Part shown: piece by piece, positions 22,757-34,900 of the stretch | Layout of the letters: each line of letters opens with the position of its first letter | How positions within the stretch are numbered: the stretch's first letter is position 1 | NCBI GenBank assembly: GCA_030998015.1 | Contig: JARWMV010000075.1 | Location: 1 to 64,000, forward strand | Direction: 5' to 3' | DNA: 64,000 nt | Source of the DNA: Ceratorhiza oryzae-sativae | Taxonomy: Eukaryota; Basidiomycota; Agaricomycetes; Cantharellales; Ceratobasidiaceae | Notes under the pieces: model-generated | Told to the model about the DNA's origin: nothing | What the model saw: the letters and a program-made list of their open reading frames with translations, nothing else | Database searches by the model: none | Position numbers and translations under genes: made by a program

Positions 22757-23265
22757 TTGCAATATGACTTCCCTAACCTGATGATAGTGGCTGTGCCCAA
22801 GTCAAACCAGTGCTGCCTTCACAAGTGCATACCCAGTGTGCACACCAGACATGCAGAGCACAATTTGCAATATAATTTCCCTAACCTGATGATAGTGGCT
22901 GTGCCCAAGTCCCACCAGTGCTGCCTTCAAAAGTGCATACCCAGTGTGCACACTGGACATGCAGAGCATAAATTGCAATATAATTTCCCTAACCTGATGA
23001 TAGTGGCTGTGCCCAAGTCCAACTGGTGCTGCCTTCACAAGCGCACACCCATACGCACACCAGACACACAGAGCACAATTTGCAATATAATTTCCCTAAC
23101 CTGATGATAGTGGCTGTGCCCAAGTCCTGCTGGTGCTGCCTTCACAAGTGCATACCCAGTATGCACACCAGACATGCAGAGCACAATTTGCATTATAATT
23201 TCCCTAACCTGATGATAGTGGCTGTGCCCAAGTCCCACCAGTGCTACTGGGAGTCGGCACGCTTT
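22757..23265. repeat. 109-bp satellite, about 4.5 copies
   Basis: The block CCTAACCTGATGATAGTGGC recurs at about 22772, 22881, 22990, 23096 and 23205 (period 106-109 bp), with high identity between units. A diverged single copy, including CCAGTGCTACCTTCAAAAG and GTGCAGAGCACAATTTG, lies at about 28110-28190, outside the array. Frames read through it on both strands, but they are repeat artefacts. Confidence 0.9.
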
Positions 23266-23509
23266 GCATGCTGTCTCCCACAGTTTACATAAGCAGATCC
23301 ATACAAAAAGTGGCACACATCCTGTGTGCTACATTGACCATGTTATCAAACAATGTATAAGTGCTAGAATGAACAAAAAAGTGTACCACACAACGTAATA
23401 GAGATCAGTGAACCAGTATTTTAACATACAGACCAAGCAACAAGTTCAAGAATTGGACATGTGATACATGTGCAGCAAGCCTTGCATTAAGCAGAAATCA
23501 GAGTGACAG

Positions 23510-26150
23510 ATTGAGTTTGAATATATTTCAAGGCCATCTCTGAGACCAAAACCCTCTTTTTGGCAACTTTGAGCTTACTGGTACTTGGGAAACCTTTCTC
23601 ATTGGTGAGCACCTGTCAATATACTTTGATTTGATTGTTGAGTTTGACTCCCTTTAGCTTCATTATGTTGTCCTGATTAAGCTCAAGTCGAATCCCAGCA
23701 ACATGCTCTTGCCTCTGGATTTGCTGATCTAGCCTTTTCTCTTGTGCAACTTTGTTTTTTTCTGCTTCCTGCACTGCAGCAATAACCAACCCTGTTTTTC
23801 ACACTTCTTCAAGCTTTGAGGAGTCAATGTGTCATGCCTCCACTCAAACCCACGCATACTGCTCATCTGTAAATGTTGTCTCCATGTAGTCTTCAGTGTT
23901 GTTTGTATGATTCATCATCAACACATTATACTTGTGTAATGTCAGATGTGGAAATCGTCTTGTCCAGACATGCCAGGTTCCTAGTGCACCTTCGCTGACA
24001 TCATTTGTTGGCTGCATAAGTGCTAGTTCATGCTCCTCAGGGCCCAGTGAAGCTAGTGACCCATCTGCTGAGAACTCTTCTGTAAAGCAAACCCATGTCT
24101 GTAGTGCACCACAACAAAATGCAACAAATAAGTCCTTGAGATATGGCAGCTCTGCCTCATACTGCCAGAGCACAAGGATTACTTCTGGATTGTGCCACTC
24201 AGTACCATCAAGTGTGGCCATAGCAGGAAGTGCCTTTGCATTCAGAACAAGGGCAGGATTTTCAATAATTGAGGTGAGGTGGTGTTGGACTGTGTTGTGC
24301 AAATCAGCTAGATTGGCAAGGCCTTTTCCAGCAATAGTTGCTGTGCAAACAAGCTGCATATACGGCTTGGAAATAATTTGACTGTAGAGCAATATAACAA
24401 GAAGCTCAGCCAGTGTTGCAGGGCAATTAAGACCCTTCACCACATTATTCTCCATATGGTTCAAGACTCCAGATGACTTCTTCTGTTTACAGTGTTCCAT
24501 AAAATCAATGTATGCACAACATAGTGTGCAAAGTTCAGTTGCAGCATCAATATAGGAGCCATATCGAACATTGCTAGTATCTGGAAAATGTCGGAATCAA
24601 TGATGATATAATCTAAAGAAATCTACATGACTATCTTGATGACCTTTCTTGTTGTCTTTGTGGTTGAAAATGGCACCTGCAAGACTACAAAGCTTTATTG
24701 CACCAGCCTCTGAAACTGCAATAGCTCACTGCTCTGCAGGCAATTGATCAATTGGGATCTTTGAAAGTGCAACTGTAGCATTGTTATCCTTGTTAAACAG
24801 AACTGCAGGTGGGGTGAGAGACAGGGTTTGTTTCCAAAATGCAAGCATGCTGGAAGCGCCACCTTTGGCTGCATTCATATCTTTATGGGCACAGCATCCA
24901 CCCTGAACCACCCAAGAGCGATCAAGCTGGATACCTGGTAGACTCTGATTAAAGTCTCCAATTCCTAGCTGAGTAACAATCTTCTGGTACTTGGCCGCAT
25001 GAAGATTTTCTTGATTGGCATTAGACAAGGTAGCAAACACATCTGCACCAGCTGCAGCTAATTCAGAGCTAGTCTGTATATCTAGATAGACCTTTTCAGC
25101 TTCAGCACTTTCTAAGTTCAGCAGCGCTAGGTTGCCTAAATGCGCTATCCAAGACTCTTTTTTCATTCTTGTTCTAGATGAGCTACTTTGAGCTGATCTT
25201 TAGCGTGATCCCCATTAGCACCACATAGTTTCTGTGCAACATCCAAGGCAATCATATTGGTATTCTGAGAACTAGGACCTTTAGGGGCACGTCTAGTAGC
25301 GTTGCATAAGTCCTCAACAGAATTTTTAAATGTTGTGACCTGTGTCTTGCTTGTATGGTCTGGAGTTGACTGGACCACAAGAAGTAGCCGCCGGTGAGTT
25401 CCCTCAGTATTTGCCATTATGTGCATACTACTGAAGTTAACATTGCACTGTGACATTGAGTCCATGCTGGTGGTAACACCTACATATATGTGCATGAGTA
25501 GCTATTAGTTAAGTCCTGTGATTTAATCAAACCTTGTGCTTTTGACAGTATCTCTGTAGCTTGGATTTTTGCACCAACACTGCCTTCTAAAATAAAACAG
25601 CCAACAGAGCACAGTGAAGGTATAAGCCCAACATTTATCCCAATGGCTAATGCACACATTCGGATGACCTTTGGGACCTGAACTGTAGACACCCCAGCCA
25701 TTGCCAGCCTCTGCAATAGGCTCCAAATTTGAACACTGTAAGTGCCAGACAGTTTGGTTTTGAATCACAGCTTTTGCTGGGTGTTTTTCAACCTTTTAGC
25801 CAGCATATGCTGACAAGAGCCTTCAGCAGTGCAAGTTCTTTTCTTCCAGCTATCTTTGGACTCCTTGTACCATTCAGCTTTGCTCTTCAAGCAACAAATA
25901 TTGCCAGCATGCTCTATGGTTTGTTTGTTCAACAAAAGGGTAAGATTATTGAGCTTTGTTTGGGTATTCTTGTTTTTTTTAGCATATAATGTTGCCTTCT
26001 TCTTTGATCGTGCAGCAACCTTCACAAGATTGCACTTCTGGGCAAATATATGTGAGTACCAAGTGGCAAGAATCTTACTTCAGGCTAGAGGTTTTTTGAA
26101 GCACTTTGAGTCCTGTGCCTGCAAATCATGGATAGCACTCCCAATCTGAC
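23510..26150 (-). pseudogene. Transposase-like large fungal protein (GCCxHKxxN family), decayed
   Basis: Consecutive minus-strand segments form one protein. From the N-terminus: a charged coiled region (26025-25765); a segment with ILEGSVGAKIQ (25716-25550); one with NVNFSSMHI and PDHTSKTQ, ending in GDHAKDQLK (25470-25163); one with GGCCAHKDMNAAKGG and LFNKDNNATVA (25166-24729); then GAIFNHKDNKKGHQDS and FPDTSN (24725-24560) and a C-terminal region (24500-23844 and beyond). From memory this order matches a multicopy Agaricomycete family thought to be transposon-derived; its catalytic chemistry is not established to my knowledge. In-frame TGA codons at 24726-24728 and 24597-24599, plus a frameshift near 25163, make it a pseudogene. 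Confidence 0.6.
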
Positions 26151-26479
26151 ATATTTAAGTAGCATACATACATGGGGTGTGTTAGCAAGGTTTGATCAGT
26201 CTGGCATATAACTAACATGTTCTGTGCTGCTTGTTGGCTGGCTGTCTCTTCCATGCTGAGGGACAGCTTTCTGGCATTGAGTTTTGTTCTTCTGGCCCTG
26301 TTTGGGAATAAAAGTTGATTTAGGACACATTGTAGTTGCCTAGGTAGTAGATTGGGGCAATCAGTGTGCTTCTACTGGGGTAGAAGACTGCAAGAGTGCC
26401 AATGACAATGAAGTAAACCATATTACCAATGCATTGAACCAAACAATAACAAGCAAAAATTGTGCAGAAATGAATTTGA
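26151..26479. other. No gene recognised
   Basis: Non-coding sequence between the transposase-like pseudogene and the solo LTR. Confidence 0.5.
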
Positions 26480-27791
26480 GAAACTGTTATGGATCACTAA
26501 CATATTCTATTATTTTAGTCTGCTCTGCCAACCTCAAGCAATGCCTCTGTAATTAATTTGTGAAATACTTGAATTTGTATGCACTCCAATTTGTACTATT
26601 TTCCATTCCATTAAATAGTACAAATTTCCCGCTCTCCAACGCATATTTTATTAAGTTTTTACAATAAGATCTCAGAGAGATACAGAGGTTGCAATATTTC
26701 CTCTTATCAGGAGATATTGATTACAACATCGCACCGCTCATATCTCGGCAACCGCTTACGCTATCAAAGCGATCTTGTGCTCTATCGATAGCTAATCTTC
26801 GGCGGTATCTGCTGCCCGAAGATCGTCGCGATCCACCGGATCCTCGCGCCGGAATGGCCCGAAGATCATTAGAATCTTACTGGACCATCAATCAAGATCT
26901 AATGACTCCAGTGAGTCAGGAGAGCTTCCCAAATTGATCCAGAAGCTTCTCTGACTCACTTTATGACTCACTGAGATGTAGCCTCTGTTCATTACATGTA
27001 TATACTATGATAATATGATCTACAAGCCAATAGCAGGTCTCAGATGCATCAATGCCTTGATCCACACCCTGTCTTTACTCTTTTATCCTATACTGGGCTA
27101 GGGTGTACCCCAAGTATAGCAGTACCCTCTTTTGATGATCGCACTGGCATGCATGTATCTATTTGGCTCTGGAATGCCCTCCTCAGGGTATAAAAGGACC
27201 TCCTCTGAGGCCCTTCCAGACCACCTCCTCTACTCAACCCAGGCTGGTTATTGGTTTCTTTTCACTTTCTATTTCTCTTGTCTGTGTGTGATTTCTTATG
27301 TAAATAGTACTGAGGAATAAAGTACCATATTAGTTATATACTGTCTGAGTCATTGTATCTTATATACAGAGATATATAAGGATACAATATTGCCTGATTG
27401 AGCATGTCATTAAGTACCAGCTATTAGAGGAAATCTAAGTACCTGTAGCTGAGGAAGTACACACCTTAGGCAGCCCATCATCTATCCTATAAGCTTTTGC
27501 TTAAGTCTAGTATTAAGATTAGTATCAGTTAGTCCAAGCAACTAGGGCTGAACTACATTTAAGATATCTAAGGGAACCTGACCATAGTAGTCTTGCTCTT
27601 TATACCTATAAATTAGTCAGTTTAGACTGTGAAAGATTAAGACTACCTTGAGTGTTACTTGATTGCATTGCAACTACTTTGATCCTTCTTACTCTAGTCT
27701 AAGAAGTATTGAGTACGATTAGTGTATACTAACATATCTACATTTGCTTAAGCTCTAGATATTCAAGTGTACCCTGACCTGTAACAGAAAC
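26480..27791 (+). mobile_element. Solo LTR (1302 bp) with GAAAC target duplication
   Basis: The LTR proper runs from 26485 to 27786. It begins TGTTATGG and ends GTAACA, with the TG...CA ends and short inverted TGTTA/TAACA typical of LTR retrotransposons. GAAAC repeats on both sides (26480-26484 and 27787-27791), a 5-bp duplication. Inside are a TATA box (GGTATAAAAGG, about 27187) and a polyadenylation signal AATAAA (about 27316). No internal region, gag or pol is present, so it most likely formed by LTR-LTR recombination. Small frames within it are not genes. Superfamily (Gypsy or Copia) cannot be told from the LTR. Confidence 0.9.
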
Positions 27792-28409
27792 ATTCATGAC
27801 GCATTTGGTAGGCATAAATATAACTTCTCATAATGTTATATGATGTGACTGGGCCGATTTTGGCAAGTTCAGTTTTTGGTTGCACACTCTCATATCATGA
27901 ATTTGCATACACTTGGGCTATCTACATTTTGATACAGCTAATATAAACAGTTTCCACCCTTACCATTTCTCTTACAGACATGCGCAATTAAGTATTATGC
28001 AACTTCAGGTGCTTCAAAGTTTTCTGTTGTCAACAATTGAGAGGTCGATTATGCATGCTGTTTTTCTACATCAATGACAACACATGACCTGGGGGTAAAG
28101 CATGTGAAGCGTGCCAACCCCCAGTGCTACCTTCAAAAGTGCACTCCCAGTATGCACACAGGATGTGCAGAGCACAATTTGAAATATACTTCCCACTCAA
28201 AAAATATAAGGTGCTGTGACCAAAAGCAAAAGACTCATGCACAAAACTAAAACAAAAAAATCAATCATAAGCTCCCACCAAAGCAATGCAGCAAAAAATT
28301 AAAGATAAAAAATGACAATGGGCATCCAGCCACACCTTGCCAAAGGGGGTTCCCACACTCACAAGTGGTAGATGCTGGTGTGTCCCACACCCATATTATT
28401 ACTGCCCTT
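27792..28409. other. No gene; contains one stray unit of the 109-bp satellite
   Basis: Low-complexity AT-rich sequence with a diverged copy of the 109-bp satellite at about 28110-28190. Confidence 0.5.
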
Positions 28410-28545
28410 TCAGTCATCAGCCACCACCAACTGGGTGCTCTCAGACAAGGGTGGCAATGGGCAGTTTGCAACAATGTGTCCCTGCTTCCCACAGTAGTGA
28501 CATGTCTGCTGGTCCTCCAGAAATGCAGGTAAACAAGTGTATATG
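28410..28545 (-). pseudogene. CCHC zinc-knuckle exon or fragment
   Basis: On the minus strand a short frame contains CHYCGKQGHIVANC, an exact CX2CX4HX4C zinc knuckle, followed by about 15 residues and a TGA at 28410-28412. Such knuckles bind single-stranded nucleic acid and occur in gag proteins and some helicase-associated proteins. It could be the last exon of the SNF2-like gene upstream or an isolated gag remnant. The longer 198-codon frame on this strand is a different phase and does not contain the motif. Confidence 0.5.
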
Positions 28546-28955
28546 CAAGTGAGGGCATGATAAATGAAAATCTACCAACACATATAAATGAGCAGTACTG
28601 TACAGTCAAGCCACACATGTGCACCATATGTGCCCCATGACAACTGAATTCCAACAATGTGAGTTCCACCCTTGCTAAGTTGTTAAGAAGGCATATCCAA
28701 GCAATTCTAATGCTGAGAGGAAACAAAGGTACAGAGCACCACATGAGAGAGAAAACAGCAATCTGGCCACCCTGGGCAAGGCCCTGCAGGATATGTAGGC
28801 CAGGTGATTTAGCTGAGCAGTCTACTCTAGGGCATGTGCTGTGTTTTGTGAATTGGTTCAATGTGTAAAATGAAAATAAAATTCAACAAATAACAATAAG
28901 AGACAATTGTCCATTTCTCCCAGAGTGTACTTCCACATGCAGGGTCCACTAATCA

Positions 28956-31900
28956 CTAGTCAAACATACTGGGTCTTGGACAAGAGATTGGCCCATGTGG
29001 TTGCAAAGATGGCCCAGATAGCTCTTCATCCTGTTGCTTCAATTTGGCAGTTTTGTCACCTGCCTTTTTGGGATTTCCCCCTGCCAATGCTGATTTCTTC
29101 ACAAAGCCAGAACGCTTGTGCTTCTGTGACCCCTCTGCCACTGTGTTGCTCATACCACCAACCGCTGCCCACTCCCACTGCCCATCAGCCAATGCACACC
29201 TGTATGAGACCTATCAAATAGATCCCTAGATGCATCTGCTGGTTGGATGCTCTGGGCCTTTGGCCTTGCACAGGGCCTGCTACTACCTGTTGGAGGTAAG
29301 ACCTCAGCTGGCTTGGCAAATTGACTGGTCAGGTGAAAGCTGGATGGACCTGGAACCCCCTGAGTGTTAGTCCCTGACTTCATCTGGGTTCCGTGATGTT
29401 GAACATTTGGGGTGGTCACCAGCAGTGGGGAGGTAAGCTGCTGTCGTGTTGTTGGTGGTGGTGAGGGAGAGGAGGCAGGTGGTGGGGATGAGGAGACTGG
29501 CACAGGAGACAAGGAAGGCAGCAGCAGCAGTGAGGCAAGTGGCAGGGGAGGGGAGGATGATTGCTCCAAGGCAGTTTGATTGGTCAAGTGGGACTGTGGC
29601 TGATTCCATGCCACATGAGTCATACGCTCATCATGTGCAGTCACTGCAGCTAAATCTGAGTGTTGCGGAGAGCGCGGTGGCATAGGTATGGAAGCAGATG
29701 GGCTGTGGAGTGAGCCTCTGCCACTGTGTGAACCAAGGTGTGCAGGGTGAGAGCCTTGACCACACTGGCCATGGAAGACTGCCCTGCGTTTTGATGGCTG
29801 GGAGGATGCTGCAGCTGGGGCTGGTGATGAATGCGCAGGCCTGGGAGCTTGGTCTTCAAGGTTGCTGCTCTCCATTTCCTTGCGCTTTCAAGCTGCAACC
29901 TTTGTCCACTTCACCTTGGGAACACCAGCCAATTCAACAGGCTCCTCCAGTGGCTTGTCTGTTGCATCCTCCATCTGAAGGTCATGCTTGACAGACTCCC
30001 AGGTGCAGTGCGCCTCATACAGCTTCTGCTCCACTTGTAGGAATTTATCCATCAAGGCTGCTTTGCTGCCTGCATAACCAGCCAGCACTATATCTGGCCC
30101 TCCAGGGGAGATGACATCCAACACCAGTACCTGGTTCACCTGTCCAAGCTGCCAGAGACACCCAATCATTTGCTGCTTCTCCAAACCTGACCACATTGGG
30201 CTCTGTGAGGGTTGAGTGATGAGCCAATTCCTGTTGGTGACCTATATCCACACGCACCATGAAAATAAGCACACTGGCATTCTCCAGATTCAGTCCTGCA
30301 CTGCCCACTTTGCTGATCAGCAATATCTGGTGCTGACAGCTGGTCTTGAACACATCCACCACCTTCTGGCACTTTTCTGTATCCATGTGTCCATGGTACT
30401 CAAGACATGACTGCCTGCCTAACTCAAGCATCTATATTGTTGCTGCATGCACCATCAGTGTAAGCTTCAGCAGTGCGCAAGATGATTCTCACCTTTTTGA
30501 CAATGCACATATGTGACCTGAACTCAACATAGATCACAAACTTACAGGGAGCCAACAATGGTGGAGCACAAGCTTGCAGCTCCTCTGCCTGTATGTCCTG
30601 CTTGCCATCCTTCTGATAGATGGGTGGTTTGGGATTGCCATCCCAGTACTCAACAATAAGTCCCCTCAATGTCCTCAAGCAACTTGAGAGATGCTGCTCA
30701 AGATTGTCTGCAGTCCAATGGTTAGCTGCCTTCTGGGTCAGTGTTCTGCTCTTGAGGCCTTGGCTCTTCTCCTTCTGTGTCATCTCAACCAAGCTGCTCA
30801 GCATGTAGGCATTCCATAGCCTTGTCATGAAGCCCTGCACACATAGGTTTAGCTATGAGAAAGCATCCTTAATACTTGAGCCCTGCCCAACTCATGTCCC
30901 ACTTGAGCATGCTGGAGCTGAACACTTCTCCTCTGTTGACAATCAACATCAGCTCATTCTGAAAGGGTGTGGTTGGTCTCAAACTCACCTTGCCCTCTGA
31001 GCCTTGTGTTCCTCATGAACCTTGTTCACCTTGTCAACAACTTCCTGTTCAGAATGGTCCAATGCGGTCCATATGATGACTTGAACATATGGCTGGATGT
31101 TCATGAGGGGTTGACCATCTGCATCCAAGGACCTGCCTGTTCGCCGAAGAATAACCAGGTGCATGGCCTCCTGCAGCTTGTCAACTGATGTTTCATTGAC
31201 ATACTCAGTTTTGAGGATCTTGAGCTGGTCCTTGCTCTGGTACTGATCCCTCACACTTGTCTCAACCCTGGCAATTTCTTGCAGCTGATCCTGGGACTGC
31301 TCTGAACATACATCTGCCATGTTGTCCCAGATTGCCTGCTCAATGATGGTGGCTGAGTTGTCATTCCATTCTGCAGTTGCCTCCTTCTCTGCCGCACGCA
31401 TTTCATGGAAAAGCTTCACTCCCACATTGCCAATGAGTGGCTGATGGTGAAGGAGGTGCCCTTGAGCTGCGATGTCCTGGTATTTATCACATGAGACACC
31501 AATCATTGTGCAGCTGAAGTATGCAGCATGTACCTTTGATCCTGTGAAGATAGGTGTTGCTGTGGCAGCAATCTGCACTAATGAGTTGGCAGACAGCTTG
31601 AGGCAAGCCAGGCTAGTCATTCTACTGTTCCAAAGGAGATGAGACTCATCATAGGCAACCAGGACAAACTTCTGGTTCCAAATTGTTCCTGAAAGTGATT
31701 TGCCTGGTAGAGGTACAAGCACTCTGGGGTCCCCAGCTGCCACCTGTTCCTGAGCAGCTTGGCTCCTGCTCCTCTCAGGCTTCTTGAAGTACTTCATGGC
31801 CTCAACCTCAAGAGCCTGAGAGGCAAGAAGGCTTTAGTGGTCATCCTACTTGGACAAGATCAACTCACTGACTGATCTGCAATCACAATCACTTGGCCTG

Positions 31901-34900
31901 CTTTTGAGCCATTGGGTCCTGCTGCTTGTACATAATTGCTGCTTGGTGCAGAGAAGAACTGACCTGGATTCTCCTTCTGAGAGCAATACTGTACCACCTG
32001 AAAACTACCAGCCACAACAAACTTGGCAATCTCCCAAATCCACTGACTTGTGAGGGTGCAAGGGACAACAATGAGATGTGGCAGGTTTGGGATGCTGTCT
32101 CAACCCTCAAAGTAAGGTGTTTGGTTCTCTACATATCCCATCAGCTGCTGCTTTCTACACAGTCAACAACTACTCACTGATTGCCAGGTTGAGCAGCTGC
32201 AGGTTCTTATCCACTGACATCTCCTGCTGGTGGTGCATGTGAGCGATCATTTGGATGACACCCAGGATCTGTGTTGTTTTTCCCAGCCCCACCTCATTGC
32301 ACAGCATAGTTGGAGTGCCAGGAATGCTGATGCTGTGAGTGAATGAGTGTTCCAAGACCATGCAGATGCCAGCAAGCTGATGCCAGAAAGGAAGGATTGG
32401 CTTGTCCTCTGGCCCAACTGCATTACCAAAGGGGAGGGATTTTGCCCCTGAGAGTGACAGCAAGGCCATCAGTGAGCCATGAGACATGCCACAGTATGGC
32501 GCCATGCCAATATCCTCATCCCCTTCCAGCAGGTCAACATAGTTCTGAGGCCGCCCAATGGGCAGGTCACAAGTTGACTCATTGTGGAGTGCCTCACAGA
32601 ACCTGTCATGCTGCTCCTGTGATGTGGCCACATCCACCACACTGGGGAGCCCTAACCTTGCCTTCCTGTTCCTCAGCTTGGACCTGTCCTTGATGACTGC
32701 TAAGACAAGCCTCAATGCCTATGTCAACCAAGCCTGATTGATTGCTAACCTGTCATTCTGCCCTCCATACAGATCCCTTCCTGACCATACATCCCCATCA
32801 ACTCCCACTTCAGCTGACTAAATGGTGCATCCAGATCCTCCAGTGTGTCATGTGCTGCCTTCTGCCATTCTGCAAATGCGTGAAGTGCATCGTCCATGTC
32901 TACTGGTTCACCACTTTCTTGAGCCTCTGTACATTATAGCTGGTCAGCAGTCTGTTAAGCATACCCCTTGATGCATAGACTTACTTCCCATTGCCTCCTC
33001 TACACTCCTGAATTGAAGCTGGGACTGTTTGACAGCCAATACCAACTTGCGTGAGAGGCGCTCCCACATTCTCCCCACCAAGACTTGGGCAGCAGTGGCA
33101 TACACCGAGTCTGCCTGGCCACTAGCCCCAATAGCCTCTGGACCAAAAACTGCCTCTGCCACAGCATTGTACACAGAAGATCCCACCCCCTGAGCACCAC
33201 TCCAAGGCAGCGGGACATCATGCTCCTTGAACAGAGTTCGCTCCATAGTTCTCTGTCATGACTCTGTCAGTGTCCATCATCAGCAACATTTGCAACAAAG
33301 TCAACCCACTTGGTTGTCCTCCTGAAGCTGCCTCCATGTGTGAGCTGGTGTTGCCTCTCCCTGCTCCATCACAGCCTTGACCTTGGGCATCACCCCATCT
33401 TGCCTATTCAACAGTACTTCGATGACTCTCCAGTAGCAGTTCCAACCTTCACTGATAAGGTCTATGCACCTCAGGGCATATGCAGTGTTATGCCCTGACT
33501 CTCTATATGCCTTGACCTTAGGCCACAGCCAGTTCTTCATGAACTCCATTGCCCCCTCAGGTTCTCTTCTGACAGCTGCCTTCGTTGGTTGACCTTCAGT
33601 AACCGCAATGCTCCCTGGTCCAGCACAAAGCCATCAGCAGCCTCCACATCCGCTTGGCTGTCGCCATCTACATCCAGCAGGATGTCACTGAACATATCAT
33701 CCATCATATCACCCGAAGTGACCAGAGCTAGCATTATGCTTTGACAGAAAGTTGGACAGGTGAAAGGCTCATGCTCAAATGGGTGGGTGGAAGCTGTCAG
33801 AACCCTTGCAAGGAGTGGCAGCAATGATTGAAACAACGGGCAAAGCGGCATATTGAGCCTTCCTCAGATGTGTCAGTCGACTGCAATATTCAGAAAGAAT
33901 TATGCACAAGATTGGAGTTATGACAGAAGTGAAATTGCATATTATATGCTGACACAACAACAGATGAAGAACAAGTGGAGGAGATGATTCGATGTGTGGT
34001 CAGGTGCGACTGACTCTACCTATATCCAAAGCCCTGATCTCTAACCCAATACTTGGATGCGGCATCAAGCTACAGCCTCCGCCTTCAAGATGAAATATCA
34101 ACATGCAAATACAATTCCAGTGTGAACCCTGCATCCATCTTGACAGCTTTGATGCGCGTTTTCACTGTTTCCATGAAAAAAGGACCCCGTGCACTGACAG
34201 AAATTACATCTATTCAAAGCTGCATTGTGTCATTTATACAAACCCAAAACAATGGATCTGTAGCTTCAGCCAAAACAAGCCTAAGGATCTCCAAGCCTTG
34301 ATGTGATGCAGAGTTGGACCTGCAGGCACCAGAGAATACAACAGGTGCATGTATCATGAGCATAATGCCATCCCAATAAGAATCAAGCACACGCTCCTGG
34401 TGGTTCAATTTGCAACAAACCCGTGTGGATGGTTTTGAGCATTCTTATCCTAGCAGATGTTGAGTTAAACCCCTGTAGGTTGCATAGATTCAAAATTTTA
34501 AGCCATGCATGACTTCCAAAGAGATTGTTGGAAATACTGTACAACATACAATATCTAAATATACAGATATGGTAAAGATAGAACAACAAATTCTAGAGAC
34601 TGCAATAGGTGAAGACAAGGCTGAACAGCTGTATAGATTGACAGTGAGCACACATGCACATATATGCTGCCCTTGCTGGTAGGTAAATATGAAGAGTGGG
34701 GGAATGCTCTTGTACCAGCATTATCACAAAACAAAGGCCACGTGACACAAAATAGAATAGATTCTGTGAAATTGACCAAAATAGCTAAGAGACACAAGAC
34801 AGTAAACTTGGAAACTAGTAATGTCCTGAACAGCACATCCTGCTTCCACATGTTGCATATGCTCACTGCACCTACTGCAATGCAGGATTTAGGATTACCC

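Noticed and set aside
22757..23316. A CRISPR-like array at the 109-bp repeat
   Set aside because: Units are contiguous and nearly identical along their whole length, with no unique spacers, and the organism is eukaryotic.
26689..26937. An 82-codon frame repeated in all three LTR copies
   Set aside because: It lies inside the LTR U3 region. It is kept only because the LTR copies are nearly identical, and it has no known counterpart.
28265..28861. A 198-codon minus-strand frame
   Set aside because: It is the wrong phase relative to the zinc knuckle at 28.5 kb and is made of hydrophobic, Cys-rich shadow sequence without domains.
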